A stretch of DNA of 64,000 bases from the NCBI GenBank assembly GCA_016866255.1, contig VGMY01000009.1, positions 1-64,000 of the forward strand, in the 5' to 3' direction. Made by a program: the position numbers and the translations under genes. The stretch's first letter is position 1; each line of letters starts with the position of its first letter. This document shows, piece by piece, positions 1 to 9,145 of the stretch. Source of the stretch: Bacteroidota bacterium (GTDB taxonomy: Bacteria > Bacteroidota > Bacteroidia > Flavobacteriales_D > Crocinitomicaceae). Below the pieces are notes generated by a model. It did not search any database. It saw only the letters and a program-made list of their open reading frames with translations, and was not told where the DNA came from.

Positions 1-1778
1 ATCAACTTTTTGCTCGACTTTGAGTCATTGGAGGCAACATTGACAAAATACATTCCGTTTCCGAAAGCAGCGGTATTAACCTCAAGGGAAGCTGTTCCAT
101 TCAACGAAGAAACTACGTTGTTGTATATTTCTTTTCCTGCAATATCAACGATAGAAACGGTGACATCAGCACCTGTTTTTCCTGAAAGCGCAATCGTTGT
201 ACTTCCCGCAGCAGGGTTTGGGGAAACACTAAAACTGTGAGAAGCAACGTTCTCCTCAATCGAGGCATTGGAGAAATTCATGCGAACCATTGGAGTTGCC
301 GTGGTGTAGTACCATGTCGTATTGGTTAAATCGAGGTAAAAAGAAGTTTGAGCTTCCGAAACACCGGAAGTACCTACAACTAAGTCGTTGGTAGCACCAC
401 CATCTCCTAAGGAACCAACAACCACTAAATAAGGCTCGTTAGCATTCAAGGTGAAAGCACCGCCAGATAGAGGAAGGGTAATAAGGGCGTCCAAGTCGTT
501 GGCGGTCAACGTATAGGGGTTGGATTCATCAACAAAGATAAAATCCCCTGTCTGCGCATCGATGGAATACAATTTAGAGTAAACAGTGGCACCTTCTTCG
601 GCAACACCGTTGATGTAAACGTCAATAGCGCTCAACGCTGCACTTGCGTAGAGATCAAAAATGTTACCAACTTCGAAGCCGTCTCCAGCGTTATAAGAAC
701 CACCGGTGATGTTGTCTTTGTCACGGGCATAAATGCTTGCATTTACCGCAATGGTCGCTGCATTAGCAATGGCATTGTTGGCGGGTGTGGCATCGGTGCT
801 GTCGATTTGAACGTTGACGCCTACTGCGATGTTTGCATTTGCAGCGGCGGGAGTAAATCCGGCAGTACAGTCGGCTGTATCAATTGAAAAGGCATTGATC
901 AAGGTGGGGTTTGAACTTCCATTGTAAGCTCCAGCCGTTACGTTGAACGTAACGTTTTGATTTTCGTAACCAAGGTTTTCAATGATACCTGAAAATTCAA
1001 TCTCCGTTACTTGAGTCGTTGGAACTTGATAGTAGGGTAAGCGCGCGCCCCAAGCATCGGTTGAACCCCAGTAAACACCTGCCACAGCTACATCGTGGGC
1101 ATCTGGAGTGGTAATTTTAACATCGTCAATGGCCCAGAACCAGTCCCATTGACCTACATATTTAAATCCAATGCGAACGCTGTCATGACCTCCAATCTCA
1201 TTGGACAAGTTCAACTGAAGTGTCTGTGGATTTGTGGTATTGGTATTGGTATTCATATCGCCATTTACTTCCACTTCTTGCCAAGTAGCTCCGCCGTTGG
1301 TAGAATAAACGACATAGGTGGTTTCAAGGAAACGTCGGTGAGATTGCTCGAACTTCAACAAAACCAATGGCTCAGAGGATAGGTCGATGTTTTGGTTATA
1401 AACGAATTGTGCATTTTGAGTGGCTTGTCCACCTGCAGCATCTGAGTCGATCAATGCATATCCGTTAGCAGCGGTGGTGTGCCCTGCCGGTTTGAGAGCG
1501 GCTACAGGAATAGCATTTACGTTGTTGGTGATAGTCCAATCTCCCGACGTGTGTGCAGGAGTTCCTGCAGGAAAATTCGAAGCGGTCCATTGTGCAGGAT
1601 TCGAAAAATCATTCTGCCAAACAATGATTCCTTTGCTGCTCACTTGGGTTTCTTTTTTAACAGTATGCTCAATGAGCGAGTTCTTGGAATTGGTTAACGG
1701 TTGGGCAGTATGCTTTTGAGCCACACCCGTTAGGCCGAAAACCGAAATACCCAATAAGCTTAAGTAAACTTTTTTCAT
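1..1778 (-). CDS. T9SS-secreted protein, 3' end cut by window edge
   Basis: An open frame runs from an ATG at 1778 to the left edge of the window without a stop (592 codons visible). The protein starts with a signal peptide (MKKVYLSLLGISVFGLTGVAQ). Residues of roughly 50-215 look like the jelly-roll/choice-of-anchor J type found in Bacteroidota exoproteins (W-rich segment ending in AIDDVKI). A long repetitive beta region follows. The last ~75 visible residues read FSVSPNPAAGSTTIALSG and end near SSKKLI, which is a type A T9SS sorting domain, so probably only a few residues are missing. It is therefore predicted to cross the outer membrane through T9SS and be anchored or released. No catalytic motif was recognised, so the function is unknown. 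It has its own promoter and is not coupled to the upstream prenyl synthase gene. Confidence 0.85.
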   Translation of the reverse strand, partial: MKKVYLSLLGISVFGLTGVAQKHTAQPLTNSKNSLIEHTVKKETQVSSKGIIVWQNDFSNPAQWTASNFPAGTPAHTSGDWTITNNVNAIPVAALKPAGHTTAANGYALIDSDAAGGQATQNAQFVYNQNIDLSSEPLVLLKFEQSHRRFLETTYVVYSTNGGATWQEVEVNGDMNTNTNTTNPQTLQLNLSNEIGGHDSVRIGFKYVGQWDWFWAIDDVKITTPDAHDVAVAGVYWGSTDAWGARLPYYQVPTTQVTEIEFSGIIENLGYENQNVTFNVTAGAYNGSSNPTLINAFSIDTADCTAGFTPAAANANIAVGVNVQIDSTDATPANNAIANAATIAVNASIYARDKDNITGGSYNAGDGFEVGNIFDLYASAALSAIDVYINGVAEEGATVYSKLYSIDAQTGDFIFVDESNPYTLTANDLDALITLPLSGGAFTLNANEPYLVVVGSLGDGGATNDLVVGTSGVSEAQTSFYLDLTNTTWYYTTATPMVRMNFSNASIEENVASHSFSVSPNPAAGSTTIALSGKTGADVTVSIVDIAGKEIYNNVVSSLNGTASLEVNTAAFGNGMYFVNVASNDSKSSKKL

Positions 1779-1806
1779 AGTAAAATAATTTAGAGTTAAT
1801 TCATTT

Positions 1807-1814
1807 CAAAAATA
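1807..1814 (-). promoter_or_regulatory. -7 box for the T9SS-secreted protein
   Basis: TATTTTTG on the minus strand fits the Bacteroidota consensus TAnnTTTG and lies 29 nt upstream of the ATG at 1778. No TTTG at the preferred -33 spacing is seen. Confidence 0.5.
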
Positions 1815-1842
1815 GAAAAATTTTATCAATTAGTGGTAGCTT

Positions 1843-2805
1843 TCAATAATTGCGGTGAATAATAAAATTAAGCAGTTCTTTTACCCCATCTTTGGACACG
1901 TCAGTTTCGATTTCATTTAAATGATCTTGGCTTTTTTGCCAATGTTTTTCTTGCATTGCTTTGCAATATTCAAGCACCTGGCCGTCTAGATAAAGTTGCT
2001 TAATGCCTTTAATTTTTTCTTCGGGTGAAGCTTTGCTCAAGTATTGGTGCTTTGCTTTTTCAGCTGAACTCGCCCGTTGCTGAAATGTGGTATACAACAA
2101 GGTCTTTTTGTCACTCAAAATATCGCCTCCGATTTGTTTTCCGACTTTCGATTCGCTGCCAAAAGCATCAAGAATGTCGTCTTGAATTTGAAACGCGATG
2201 CCAAGATGTTCTCCAAACCGGTAGAGATGATCGATGTTCGTTGAGGTGGTCTTTTCAAGGATTCCTCCAAATGCGCAGGCACAACCTAGCAATACCGAAG
2301 TTTTTAAACGTATCATTTCAAGGTATTGAGCCTCGCTCACCACCTCCATCCTTTCAAAGTCCATGTCCATTTGCTGGCCCATGCATACCTCAATCGCTGT
2401 TTTTTGCAGCAGGATACTCAAAGATTTAAACGTTGACGCCTCGTATTGGCCAAGTTCTTGAAAAGCATAAATCATTAAAGCATCACCGGATAAAATAGCG
2501 ATGTTAGAGTTCCATTTTTCGTGCACGGTAGGCAGGTTCCTGCGTTTGGGCGCACCGTCCATGATATCGTCGTGGATCAACGTAAAATTGTGGAACATTT
2601 CCAAGGCCGCTGCTGCGGGAAGGCTGTTATCCAAGGTTCCTCCAAATAATTCGGCGCTTAATACCGTGAATAAAGGCCGGATCCTCTTTCCTCCCAAGGC
2701 CATAAAATACTGAATGGGGTCATACAGTTGCGCAGGTTCTAGAGGATACTTTTTTTGGGTTAAATAGTGCTCTATGGCCGCCAAACGATTTTCGTATTGG
2801 GTCAT
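1843..2805 (-). CDS. Polyprenyl (probably geranylgeranyl) diphosphate synthase
   Basis: A 320-residue trans-isoprenyl diphosphate synthase, which condenses isopentenyl diphosphate with an allylic diphosphate. The first aspartate-rich motif is DDIMD (residues 79-83) in [10 protein letters not shown], and the second is QDDILD near residue 210. GGKRIRP near residue 38 binds diphosphate. The aromatic Phe five residues before the first DD motif is typical of short-chain (C15-C20) enzymes, so GGPP synthesis for carotenoids is a good guess, since crtB, crtI and idi are in the same window at 50-53 kb. Product length is inferred, not shown. The start ATG overlaps the rfbA stop codon as ATGA, so the two are translationally coupled and share the rfbA promoter. 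Confidence 0.9.
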   Translation of the reverse strand: MTQYENRLAAIEHYLTQKKYPLEPAQLYDPIQYFMALGGKRIRPLFTVLSAELFGGTLDNSLPAAAALEMFHNFTLIHDDIMDGAPKRRNLPTVHEKWNSNIAILSGDALMIYAFQELGQYEASTFKSLSILLQKTAIEVCMGQQMDMDFERMEVVSEAQYLEMIRLKTSVLLGCACAFGGILEKTTSTNIDHLYRFGEHLGIAFQIQDDILDAFGSESKVGKQIGGDILSDKKTLLYTTFQQRASSAEKAKHQYLSKASPEEKIKGIKQLYLDGQVLEYCKAMQEKHWQKSQDHLNEIETDVSKDGVKELLNFIIHRNY

Positions 2806-3668
2806 TTACGTTTCATTAATTGGAGTAAGTAGGCGCCGTAGCCGCTTTTAATCAAGGGTTCGGCAATTAACTTAAGCTGTTTTCGGTCGATGTATCCTTT
2901 CCGAAAAGCAATTTCTTCAATGCAACCGACTTTTAAGCCTTGTCGCTCTTCTATTACTTGTACGAATTGTCCTGCTTGCATTAAGGTACTGAAAGTACCG
3001 GTATCTAACCAAGCTGTTCCTCGGTCTAAAATCGCAACTTTTAACTTGCCCTGTTTTAGGTAGGCGGCATTTACATCGGTAATTTCATATTCACCACGTT
3101 CTGAGGGTTTGAGGTTACGGGCAATGTCAACCACGGAATTATCGTAAAAATACAGTCCGGGCACCGCATAATTGGATTTGGGATTTTTAGGTTTTTCCTC
3201 GATGGATATCGCTTGATTTTCTTCATCGAATGCAACCACGCCGTAGCGTTCCGGGTCGCTTACGTGGTAGGCAAAAACAACACCACCTTTCGGATTGCTG
3301 TATTGGGTGAGTAAGTGGTCAAATCCGTTTCCGTAAAATATGTTATCGCCAAGCACCAAGGCAACCTTATCTTTACCGATAAATTTTTCACCGATAACAA
3401 AAGCTTGTGCCAGGCCATTGGGAATTTCTTGAGCAGCATATTCAAAATGACAGCCAAGACGTGTTCCATCGCCCAAAAGTTTTTCGAAATGCGGTAAATC
3501 GTGCGGTGTGGAAATGATTAAGATTTCCCGAATACCCGCACTCATAAGGGTGCTAAGCGGATAGTAAATCATGGGTTTGTCGTACACCGGCATCAGTTGT
3601 TTGGATACCGCCAAGGTTATCGGGTGCAAACGGGTACCCGACCCTCCGGCTAAGATTATTCCTTTCAT
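2802..3668 (-). CDS. rfbA: Glucose-1-phosphate thymidylyltransferase
   Basis: Makes dTDP-glucose from dTTP and glucose-1-phosphate, the first step towards dTDP-rhamnose for surface polysaccharides. The N-terminus [16 protein letters not shown] carries the nucleotide-binding signature GGSGTRLHP, followed by [17 protein letters not shown], and [10 protein letters not shown] near residue 107 holds the metal-binding Asp. The length of 288 residues matches RmlA/RfbA. A TTG codon six bases upstream (3674) is in frame, but the ATG at 3668 gives the classical N-terminus. rfbB, rfbC and rfbD are not in the window. The gene is coupled to the downstream prenyl synthase by an ATGA overlap. Its promoter abuts the stop codon of the upstream GLPGLI gene. 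Confidence 0.93.
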   Translation of the reverse strand: MKGIILAGGSGTRLHPITLAVSKQLMPVYDKPMIYYPLSTLMSAGIREILIISTPHDLPHFEKLLGDGTRLGCHFEYAAQEIPNGLAQAFVIGEKFIGKDKVALVLGDNIFYGNGFDHLLTQYSNPKGGVVFAYHVSDPERYGVVAFDEENQAISIEEKPKNPKSNYAVPGLYFYDNSVVDIARNLKPSERGEYEITDVNAAYLKQGKLKVAILDRGTAWLDTGTFSTLMQAGQFVQVIEERQGLKVGCIEEIAFRKGYIDRKQLKLIAEPLIKSGYGAYLLQLMKRK

Positions 3669-3687
3669 GGGCAACGTCTTTGTTCCT

Positions 3688-3718
3688 CAAAGATAGGGAA
3701 GTAGGTTTGCATTCCAAA
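3688..3718 (-). promoter_or_regulatory. rfbA promoter (-33/-7)
   Basis: Minus strand: TTTG (3715-3718), 19-bp spacer, then TATCTTTG (3688-3695). This is a near-perfect Bacteroidota housekeeping promoter, with the ATG at 3668. The -33 box directly abuts the stop codon of the upstream gene (3719). Confidence 0.75.
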
Positions 3719-4456
3719 CTAGAGCCAGCGGAACATGTCGTCGAACATCCGTTTTCCCCAGGGGGTATTGCCGTAATCCTTTTCCAATTTTTCTCTAAGT
3801 TCCTTGAGATTGAACACTTTATTTTTTCCAATTTCAGCCAACAACTTTTCTTGCGTTGGAGCTTCGCTGAAGTCGACCTTATCGGCAAAATAGATGATTC
3901 CCCCATCTTCCGTGGCGATTCCTAAAATAGCTCCGGGAAGTCCGCAGAAACCTTCGGGGCCAATGGAAGGAACGATGTTCGGAGCATACCAAGCATATAT
4001 GCGCGTGGAATCGTTTTTTTGGTAAATGGCTTTTCGGCATTGAAAACCGCAGATGGCTCGCTTGCTGTCGGTTATTTTCCATTTCCGCTCCGGTAAAGAA
4101 TCTTTTACATAAACCGATGTGCCAAAAAATTGGAATATGGTCAATTGTTTTTGAGATCCTAAGTATTGGTAATACTGGTTTTTAGAGGTAAGCCAAGCCA
4201 TATCTTCTTGCACGTTCGGAGCGATGTACTTGAATACCGATACCGTGTCATTGAACGTCAAGGAGAATCGATCGTTTTTTATCTTGTTGTCCTCGTTCAC
4301 AAAACGCTTCATGCGTTGATCGGTAAAACGTTTTTGTAAATTGGTTCTTCGGGTGTAGAAAATCGTTCCCGTAGCATAAAACTGGCACTGAGCGGCAAAT
4401 TCTACGCTTAAGAATACCAAGAGAAACAAGAGTTTAATACCAGCCTTCGAAATCAT
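3719..4456 (-). CDS. GLPGLI family protein
   Basis: A 245-residue secreted protein with an N-terminal signal peptide (cleavage after about residue 24, near AAQCQ). The family-naming motif is present as CGLPGAILGI near residue 173, in GPEGFCGLPGAI. Family members are Bacteroidota-specific, periplasmic or outer-membrane-associated proteins of unknown biochemical role that are often encoded beside TonB-receptor-like barrels. That is the case here: the start overlaps the 3' end of the barrel gene by 23 nt, so the pair is translated from one message. Presumed partner of the barrel; the function is not known. Confidence 0.85.
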   Translation of the reverse strand: MISKAGIKLLFLLVFLSVEFAAQCQFYATGTIFYTRRTNLQKRFTDQRMKRFVNEDNKIKNDRFSLTFNDTVSVFKYIAPNVQEDMAWLTSKNQYYQYLGSQKQLTIFQFFGTSVYVKDSLPERKWKITDSKRAICGFQCRKAIYQKNDSTRIYAWYAPNIVPSIGPEGFCGLPGAILGIATEDGGIIYFADKVDFSEAPTQEKLLAEIGKNKVFNLKELREKLEKDYGNTPWGKRMFDDMFRWL

Positions 4457-7196
4457 CTTCTTTGGTTTTATTTTTATTAAAGCGATACGTTAATTTCAAC
4501 AGGAAATATCGGGTAATGAGACGGGTGTAATTATCCGTTACAACGTTTCCATTCACTTGCCGCTGCAAGTTGAGGTTTTGATTCAATAAATCGTATCCGT
4601 TCACAGCGAGAATTAAATTGCCTGTGGGTAAAAAGGCGCGTTGAATTTCGGCATTGATTACAAAAATGTTGCGGTTAAACCCAGAAGCCCGTTGTGAATT
4701 GATGGTGTATTTTCCATCGGCAATGATTTTGAAACCAAAGGGCATCGTCCATTTAAAATCCATCGAATATTCTTGCGTTGAGAACGGAGTATTGGAGAGC
4801 GAATTGAACGTGCTCTTAGGGCTTGAATAAAAATAATTCTGCGTCACTGAAACCTCCAAAGAATCAAACTTTAACTCCAAGGAAAGTCCCCCTCCGATGG
4901 AAGGATTGTAGGTAATGTTCTCTTGTCCGTTGATATAATTGGTGAATTTAGAATAGTTGGCATTGAAATTCGGGTTAACTTCCAACTTTCGGTTGAATAA
5001 CGGAAAACCTGCACCAGCATAGGCGTTGGCTGAAAAATTACCATCCACGTTGACCGTTTTTGCTATTGTTCTACCGAGGGCATCAAAATAAGTATCCGTT
5101 GCAAAAGCATTATCGGTGAGTGTGGCATTTAATCCACTCCAGATATACCTTCCGGAAAGCGCTTCCCATCGGTTAAATTGAAAGTTCAGTGTATGAATGT
5201 AATTGGGCTTCAAATCTGCGTTACCGATTTTCAAACGATTGGGATTTGAATTGTCGGGCACTGGCTGAATATCATTGATAGAAGGTTGGTCGGAACGGGT
5301 GAAATAATTAAAATTCAAACGGGTTCCCATGCCCGGTTTATAGTTATAACTCATACGAGGAAGTACATTGTTGATGCTCTGCAAAATGCTTGAATCACCA
5401 ATTGCGTTGTAGTTGTCCAATTGAATGTTGCGGAATCCAACCCCAACGTTAAAGGTGTGTTGGTTGGTTTCATAGACCATCAGAAGGGTACCTCTGTTTT
5501 GAAAACGGCTGTTTTCGAAGGCATTCGAAAGAGAATCCACCCGTTGAGAATAGGTTCCAAGCATTGGTGCAAAGGTATTCCTGGTTTGATAGGATTTACC
5601 TGATTCTAGATAATACTCTAACTGCAACTTCCACTTAGCAGATAAGGGTTCTTTGTACGTTACAATCGCATAATTCAATTGATTGCCGTTGTCGTTTTGT
5701 TTTTTCTGGTCAATGGAATCGGTAAAATTGGCGAATTTACTTTGCGTTAGCAATGATCCATCGGTTTGGTTATCGGTCTTGTTCAAAATATATTTCAGCT
5801 CTAATTCTCTCCGAGGTTTCTTGAACATGCGGTAAATCGTACTTTCCAAGCGCGCCGTGTAGCCATTCGAATTGTTGGTGTTATCAATGACTGAGGTAAA
5901 AGTGGGCACCATAGCCTCTGTTTGGAAAGCATTGATGGTAGTGTTTTCGGTGATTCCCTCGTCAAAACTCAAAGAGGGTTTAATTTCTAGGGTGGTTAAT
6001 GAGTCAAGTTTTGCTTGGAAATTTAAGTTGACTTTGTGCGAAGTATTGAGGCTGATATTGGAAATTGAATCCTTGGTATAATAGGAGGTATCTTGCAAAA
6101 AATATTGCGATAAACTGCTTTGCGTTGCGTTCAGGCGGTTTTGGTTGAAACTGTAATTAAATCCTATTTTTCCCCAGTCTTTAATTCGATCGTTGAAGTA
6201 GATACCCGCCTTCGTTGTTTGAGGTATACCCGTATTGGTGCGCTGACCGTTCTGATTCCACATCGACATCCCGCTTTGGTCCCTTTCATTCTCCAAACCA
6301 AACTTGTTCATATCACCAAACCTGAAATTGGAACGAGGGGTGTTTGAACTCAATAAGAACACGGAAAATTTTTGTTTATTATCGAAACGGTTAAACAATA
6401 ATTCCCCCTCATAAAAAGGGAAATTAGTGGTGGGATTCCCAATTAGGCCCGCATCGGTAGCAAAGGAAGCTTTTCCAAAATATCCTTGTTTTGCATCGGC
6501 TTTTAATTTCAAATCCATGACCTGTATCTTCTCGTCCATGCCCGAGGTATTGTCTTGGGCTTTCTTTTCATAAATCTGAACCGATTCAACGCCTTTGGCC
6601 GCTAAATTTTTGGTAGCAATCGTTGGATCCGAACCAAAAAACTCATCCCCGTCCACCAACACTTGGCTAATTTCTCGTCCTTGAGAAGTAATTTGACCGT
6701 TTTCGTCGATTTTAATTCCAGGGAGCTTTTTTAAAAGGTCTTCAACGACTGCATTTTCGGCAACCTTAAAGCTGTCGGCAACATAAACGAGCGTATCACC
6801 TTTGTAGTAAATCCGGTTTTTATTGCCTTGAACCACCACCTCCGCCAGGTTTTTTACCTTAACGCCCATTCGAATAAAGGGAATTTCAACGGTTTTTTCA
6901 GAAGGGTTTCCAAGAACGTACAAGGTTTTATGTTCAAATTGGGGGTGCTCAATGAGAACAATAAAGGTATCGAGCGCCACATCAAAATGAAAGGTGCCCT
7001 TTTCGTCGGTTCTCTGAAACTGAACCAGGGTAGAATCGTTCAATCGGATTAGGGAAACGGCTGATTTGCTCAGAGTTTTTGTTCCAGTAGAATCGTTAAC
7101 GATTCCAGAAATGCTGAGGGTTTGTGAATAAATGGATGTGGAGCAACAAACCGCGAAGGCGCAAATAAATGCAAAAAGGATTCTATTCGTTTTCAT
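4434..7196 (-). CDS. TonB-dependent-receptor-like outer membrane beta-barrel protein
   Basis: A 920-residue outer-membrane protein. It has a signal peptide (first ~24 residues), then a carboxypeptidase-regulatory-like beta domain (about 25-110, starting LSISGIVNDSTGTKTLSKSAV). A plug-like segment follows (about 115-230, including VVEDLLKKLPGIKIDENGQITSQGREISQVLVDGDEFFG written here in parts: VVEDLLKKLPGIKIDENG, QVLVDGDEFFGSDP), and then a long barrel of alternating aromatic strands to the C-terminus. This architecture is the OMP_b-brl/TonB-receptor-like type common in Flavobacteriia. No obvious N-terminal TonB box was seen, so energised transport is uncertain. The gene overlaps the upstream lipoprotein gene by 14 nt and the downstream GLPGLI gene by 23 nt, which argues for one functional module. 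The substrate is unknown. Confidence 0.85.
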   Translation of the reverse strand: MKTNRILFAFICAFAVCCSTSIYSQTLSISGIVNDSTGTKTLSKSAVSLIRLNDSTLVQFQRTDEKGTFHFDVALDTFIVLIEHPQFEHKTLYVLGNPSEKTVEIPFIRMGVKVKNLAEVVVQGNKNRIYYKGDTLVYVADSFKVAENAVVEDLLKKLPGIKIDENGQITSQGREISQVLVDGDEFFGSDPTIATKNLAAKGVESVQIYEKKAQDNTSGMDEKIQVMDLKLKADAKQGYFGKASFATDAGLIGNPTTNFPFYEGELLFNRFDNKQKFSVFLLSSNTPRSNFRFGDMNKFGLENERDQSGMSMWNQNGQRTNTGIPQTTKAGIYFNDRIKDWGKIGFNYSFNQNRLNATQSSLSQYFLQDTSYYTKDSISNISLNTSHKVNLNFQAKLDSLTTLEIKPSLSFDEGITENTTINAFQTEAMVPTFTSVIDNTNNSNGYTARLESTIYRMFKKPRRELELKYILNKTDNQTDGSLLTQSKFANFTDSIDQKKQNDNGNQLNYAIVTYKEPLSAKWKLQLEYYLESGKSYQTRNTFAPMLGTYSQRVDSLSNAFENSRFQNRGTLLMVYETNQHTFNVGVGFRNIQLDNYNAIGDSSILQSINNVLPRMSYNYKPGMGTRLNFNYFTRSDQPSINDIQPVPDNSNPNRLKIGNADLKPNYIHTLNFQFNRWEALSGRYIWSGLNATLTDNAFATDTYFDALGRTIAKTVNVDGNFSANAYAGAGFPLFNRKLEVNPNFNANYSKFTNYINGQENITYNPSIGGGLSLELKFDSLEVSVTQNYFYSSPKSTFNSLSNTPFSTQEYSMDFKWTMPFGFKIIADGKYTINSQRASGFNRNIFVINAEIQRAFLPTGNLILAVNGYDLLNQNLNLQRQVNGNVVTDNYTRLITRYFLLKLTYRFNKNKTKEDDFEGWY

Positions 7197-7995
7197 TCAA
7201 CAGTTTTACCCTCGTAAGTCCTTGGTAGGTAAAGCCATTTTTACCAGTTACTCGTTGGAATTCCACTTTCAAACGTCTGTTAAGGTACAGTTGTTCATTG
7301 GCCACGAGCTCTTTTGCTAACGGAAAATCGTCGTTGTAGGCAAGAGCCGACTGTATGGAAGGATTTCCCCGGGTACCCACTACAATAAATTTCAATGCTT
7401 CAGTTTCAATACTGCCTTGAAAGCGCGTTTCGTATTTTCCTTGTTGGTTTACTAAATTCATGGCCTCTGTTGGATCAAATGCTATTTTTTTGCAAACGAT
7501 GGGTGTTTTCGATAACATGTCTTCCTCGTCATTTCCTATCCTCGATGCGGAAACGATGACTTTTTTGTTATTTCCCATGTAGGAGAACACCTCCATAAAT
7601 CCATTGGTTTCTTTTTGGTAATCTTTAACCGTTTGATGCGTGTAAAATAGAAAGTTCCCCGAATAATAATATTGCGTATTAAGTTGAATTCCTTTGCTGA
7701 AGGTTTCTTCCATTTCCAACATTATTATGGCATTTTTAGAATTTAATTTACCTTTTGCGGAACGGTTATTTTGTTGGTTATCAGAATATTCAAGGCTAAA
7801 GAAATTGGCCAGCGTAGAGGTGGTGTCAATGTAACGAATCAAGGAGTCATATTCCCATTGTCCGTTGAACAGTTGTTCTTTTTTATTCCGTTCAGGGGAG
7901 TTTTTATTGGTTAAGCTTAATCGTTGGCGATCTGCAGGCGAACATGCAAAACTTAAGCAGATGAGAAAAAGAAGGGGGGTGAAACGGTTTATCAT
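7183..7995 (-). CDS. Putative lipoprotein in barrel/GLPGLI operon
   Basis: A 270-residue protein that I do not recognise. I chose the ATG at 7995 because it gives the N-terminus MINRFTPLLFLICLSFACSPADR, a lipoprotein signal with the acylated Cys at residue 18; an upstream in-frame start at 8028 would hide it. The rest is soluble, polar and beta-rich, with no catalytic signature. The 3' end overlaps the start of the barrel gene by 14 nt. It is the first gene of the lipoprotein-barrel-GLPGLI operon, so a role as surface or periplasmic accessory to the barrel is a reasonable inference only. Confidence 0.7.
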   Translation of the reverse strand: MINRFTPLLFLICLSFACSPADRQRLSLTNKNSPERNKKEQLFNGQWEYDSLIRYIDTTSTLANFFSLEYSDNQQNNRSAKGKLNSKNAIIMLEMEETFSKGIQLNTQYYYSGNFLFYTHQTVKDYQKETNGFMEVFSYMGNNKKVIVSASRIGNDEEDMLSKTPIVCKKIAFDPTEAMNLVNQQGKYETRFQGSIETEALKFIVVGTRGNPSIQSALAYNDDFPLAKELVANEQLYLNRRLKVEFQRVTGKNGFTYQGLTRVKLLNENE

Positions 7996-8007
7996 TTTTG
8001 AGTAATG

Positions 8008-8036
8008 TAAAGGTAGAAAATTTAGCAAGGAATCAA
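8008..8036 (-). promoter_or_regulatory. Probable promoter of lipoprotein-barrel-GLPGLI operon
   Basis: Minus strand: TTG (8034-8036), 18-bp spacer, then TACCTTTA (8008-8015), 7 of 8 positions to TAnnTTTG by consensus. The ATG is at 7995. Confidence 0.4.
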
Positions 8037-8102
8037 GCTAACTGGGACAGTTTCTTATGAGAATTGTCGCATTTTAGTACCCAAATTGATGCGGGCTTTA
8101 CG

Positions 8103-8110
8103 TATTTTTG
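8103..8110 (+). promoter_or_regulatory. ruvX -7 box, 5 nt from start codon
   Basis: TATTTTTG ends at 8110 and the ATG used for ruvX is at 8116. Transcription should begin about 4-7 nt after the box, which implies a leaderless mRNA, or a ~12-nt leader if the second ATG at 8128 is used. Confidence 0.55.
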
Positions 8111-8115
8111 TAGGC

Positions 8116-8538
8116 ATGGGTGTTTTAATGGGCATTGATTTCGGACTGAAAAGAACAGGTATCGCCGTAACCGATTCCGAACAACGAATTTCCTCTCCGC
8201 TCTGCACCGTTTCAAGCGATTTACTCCTAGCGTGGTTGAAAGAGTATTGTTGTAAAAATTTAGTGAGCGGCTTTATTATCGGGTATCCCCTTTCGCTGAG
8301 CGGTACACCAACCCACATTACAGAAAATGTTTTGTTGCTCAAAGAAGTCTTAGTTAAAGAATTTCCCGATGTTTTAGTCGAGTTACAAGATGAACGTTAC
8401 AGTTCAAAACGCGCCTCTCATTCGATTCATCTCGTGGGAAAGAAAAAGATGAGCAAGGATAAAGCGTTATTGGATAGGGTCAGCGCAGCGTTAATTTTAC
8501 AAGATTATCTGAGAGTGCGAGAAAATTCACAGAACTGA
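8116..8538 (+). CDS. ruvX: YqgF/RuvX family nuclease (pre-16S rRNA processing / Holliday junction resolvase-like)
   Basis: A 140-residue RNase H-fold protein. The first catalytic Asp lies in MGIDFGLKRTGIAV, the middle acidic residue in VELQDERYSSKRA, and the last Asp in SKDKALLDRVSAALILQDYL, so the active site looks complete. YqgF proteins are best known for the last step of 16S rRNA 5' maturation. The start is chosen at 8116 (MGVLMGIDFG); an upstream in-frame ATG at 8086 precedes the -7 box and cannot be on the transcript. The ATG at 8128 (MGIDFG) is an alternative. It is followed 19 nt later by def. Confidence 0.88.
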   Translation: MGVLMGIDFGLKRTGIAVTDSEQRISSPLCTVSSDLLLAWLKEYCCKNLVSGFIIGYPLSLSGTPTHITENVLLLKEVLVKEFPDVLVELQDERYSSKRASHSIHLVGKKKMSKDKALLDRVSAALILQDYLRVRENSQN

Positions 8539-8540
8539 TT

Positions 8541-8548
8541 TATTTTTG
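8541..8548 (+). promoter_or_regulatory. def -7 box
   Basis: TATTTTTG lies just after the ruvX stop and 9 nt before the def ATG at 8558. It rules out the in-frame TTG at 8546, which falls inside the box. Confidence 0.55.
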
Positions 8549-8557
8549 CAATCTGCT

Positions 8558-9145
8558 ATGATTATACCCATTATTGCTTACGGTGACCCTCTGCTCAAGA
8601 AGCCGTCGTTAGACGTTGATCGAAATCATGGGGATTTGGATATCTTAATTCAAAACATGTTTGAAACCATGTATCATGCGAAAGGGGTTGGTTTGGCGGC
8701 TCCTCAAATAGGTTTGAATCTTCGTCTTTTTGTCGTGGATGGTGCTCCATTCGCCCATGAGGAGGGCGAGGAACCGGATCCCCGCGCAGAAGGGATTAAA
8801 ACATTTAAGAAAGTATTTATTAATCCAAACATCATTGAAGAATCCGGAGAGCCATGGACCTTTCAAGAAGGTTGTTTGTCCATTCCTAAAATTCGTGAAA
8901 ATGTGAGTCGAAAGGAAACCGTGTTGCTTTCCTACTATAACGAGTCTTGGGAGTTTCAAAGAGAAAGTTTCAGCGGTTTTGCCGCTCGGATCATTCAGCA
9001 TGAGTACGACCACATCGAAGGTGTTTTGTTCACCGATAGGTTGAATCCCCTTAAGAGGAAGTTAATTCAAAAGCGGCTGAAACTCATTGCAGAGGGCCAA
9101 ATTACTATGGACTATAAGTTGAAATTTTACGCACAAAAAAAATGA
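8558..9145 (+). CDS. def: Peptide deformylase
   Basis: Removes the formyl group from the N-terminal methionine of nascent proteins. All three family motifs are intact: GVGLAAPQIG (residues 43-52), EGCLSIP (104-110; metal ligand Cys106) and QHEYDHIEG (147-155; metal ligands His148 and His152, catalytic Glu149). At 195 residues it has the usual length, with the ~12-residue acidic insert (HEEGEEPDPRAEG) seen in Bacteroidota enzymes. The start at 8558 (MIIPIIAYGDPLLKK) is preferred over an in-frame TTG at 8546 that lies in the promoter. The stop overlaps the next gene's ATG as ATGA. Confidence 0.95.
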   Translation: MIIPIIAYGDPLLKKPSLDVDRNHGDLDILIQNMFETMYHAKGVGLAAPQIGLNLRLFVVDGAPFAHEEGEEPDPRAEGIKTFKKVFINPNIIEESGEPWTFQEGCLSIPKIRENVSRKETVLLSYYNESWEFQRESFSGFAARIIQHEYDHIEGVLFTDRLNPLKRKLIQKRLKLIAEGQITMDYKLKFYAQKK

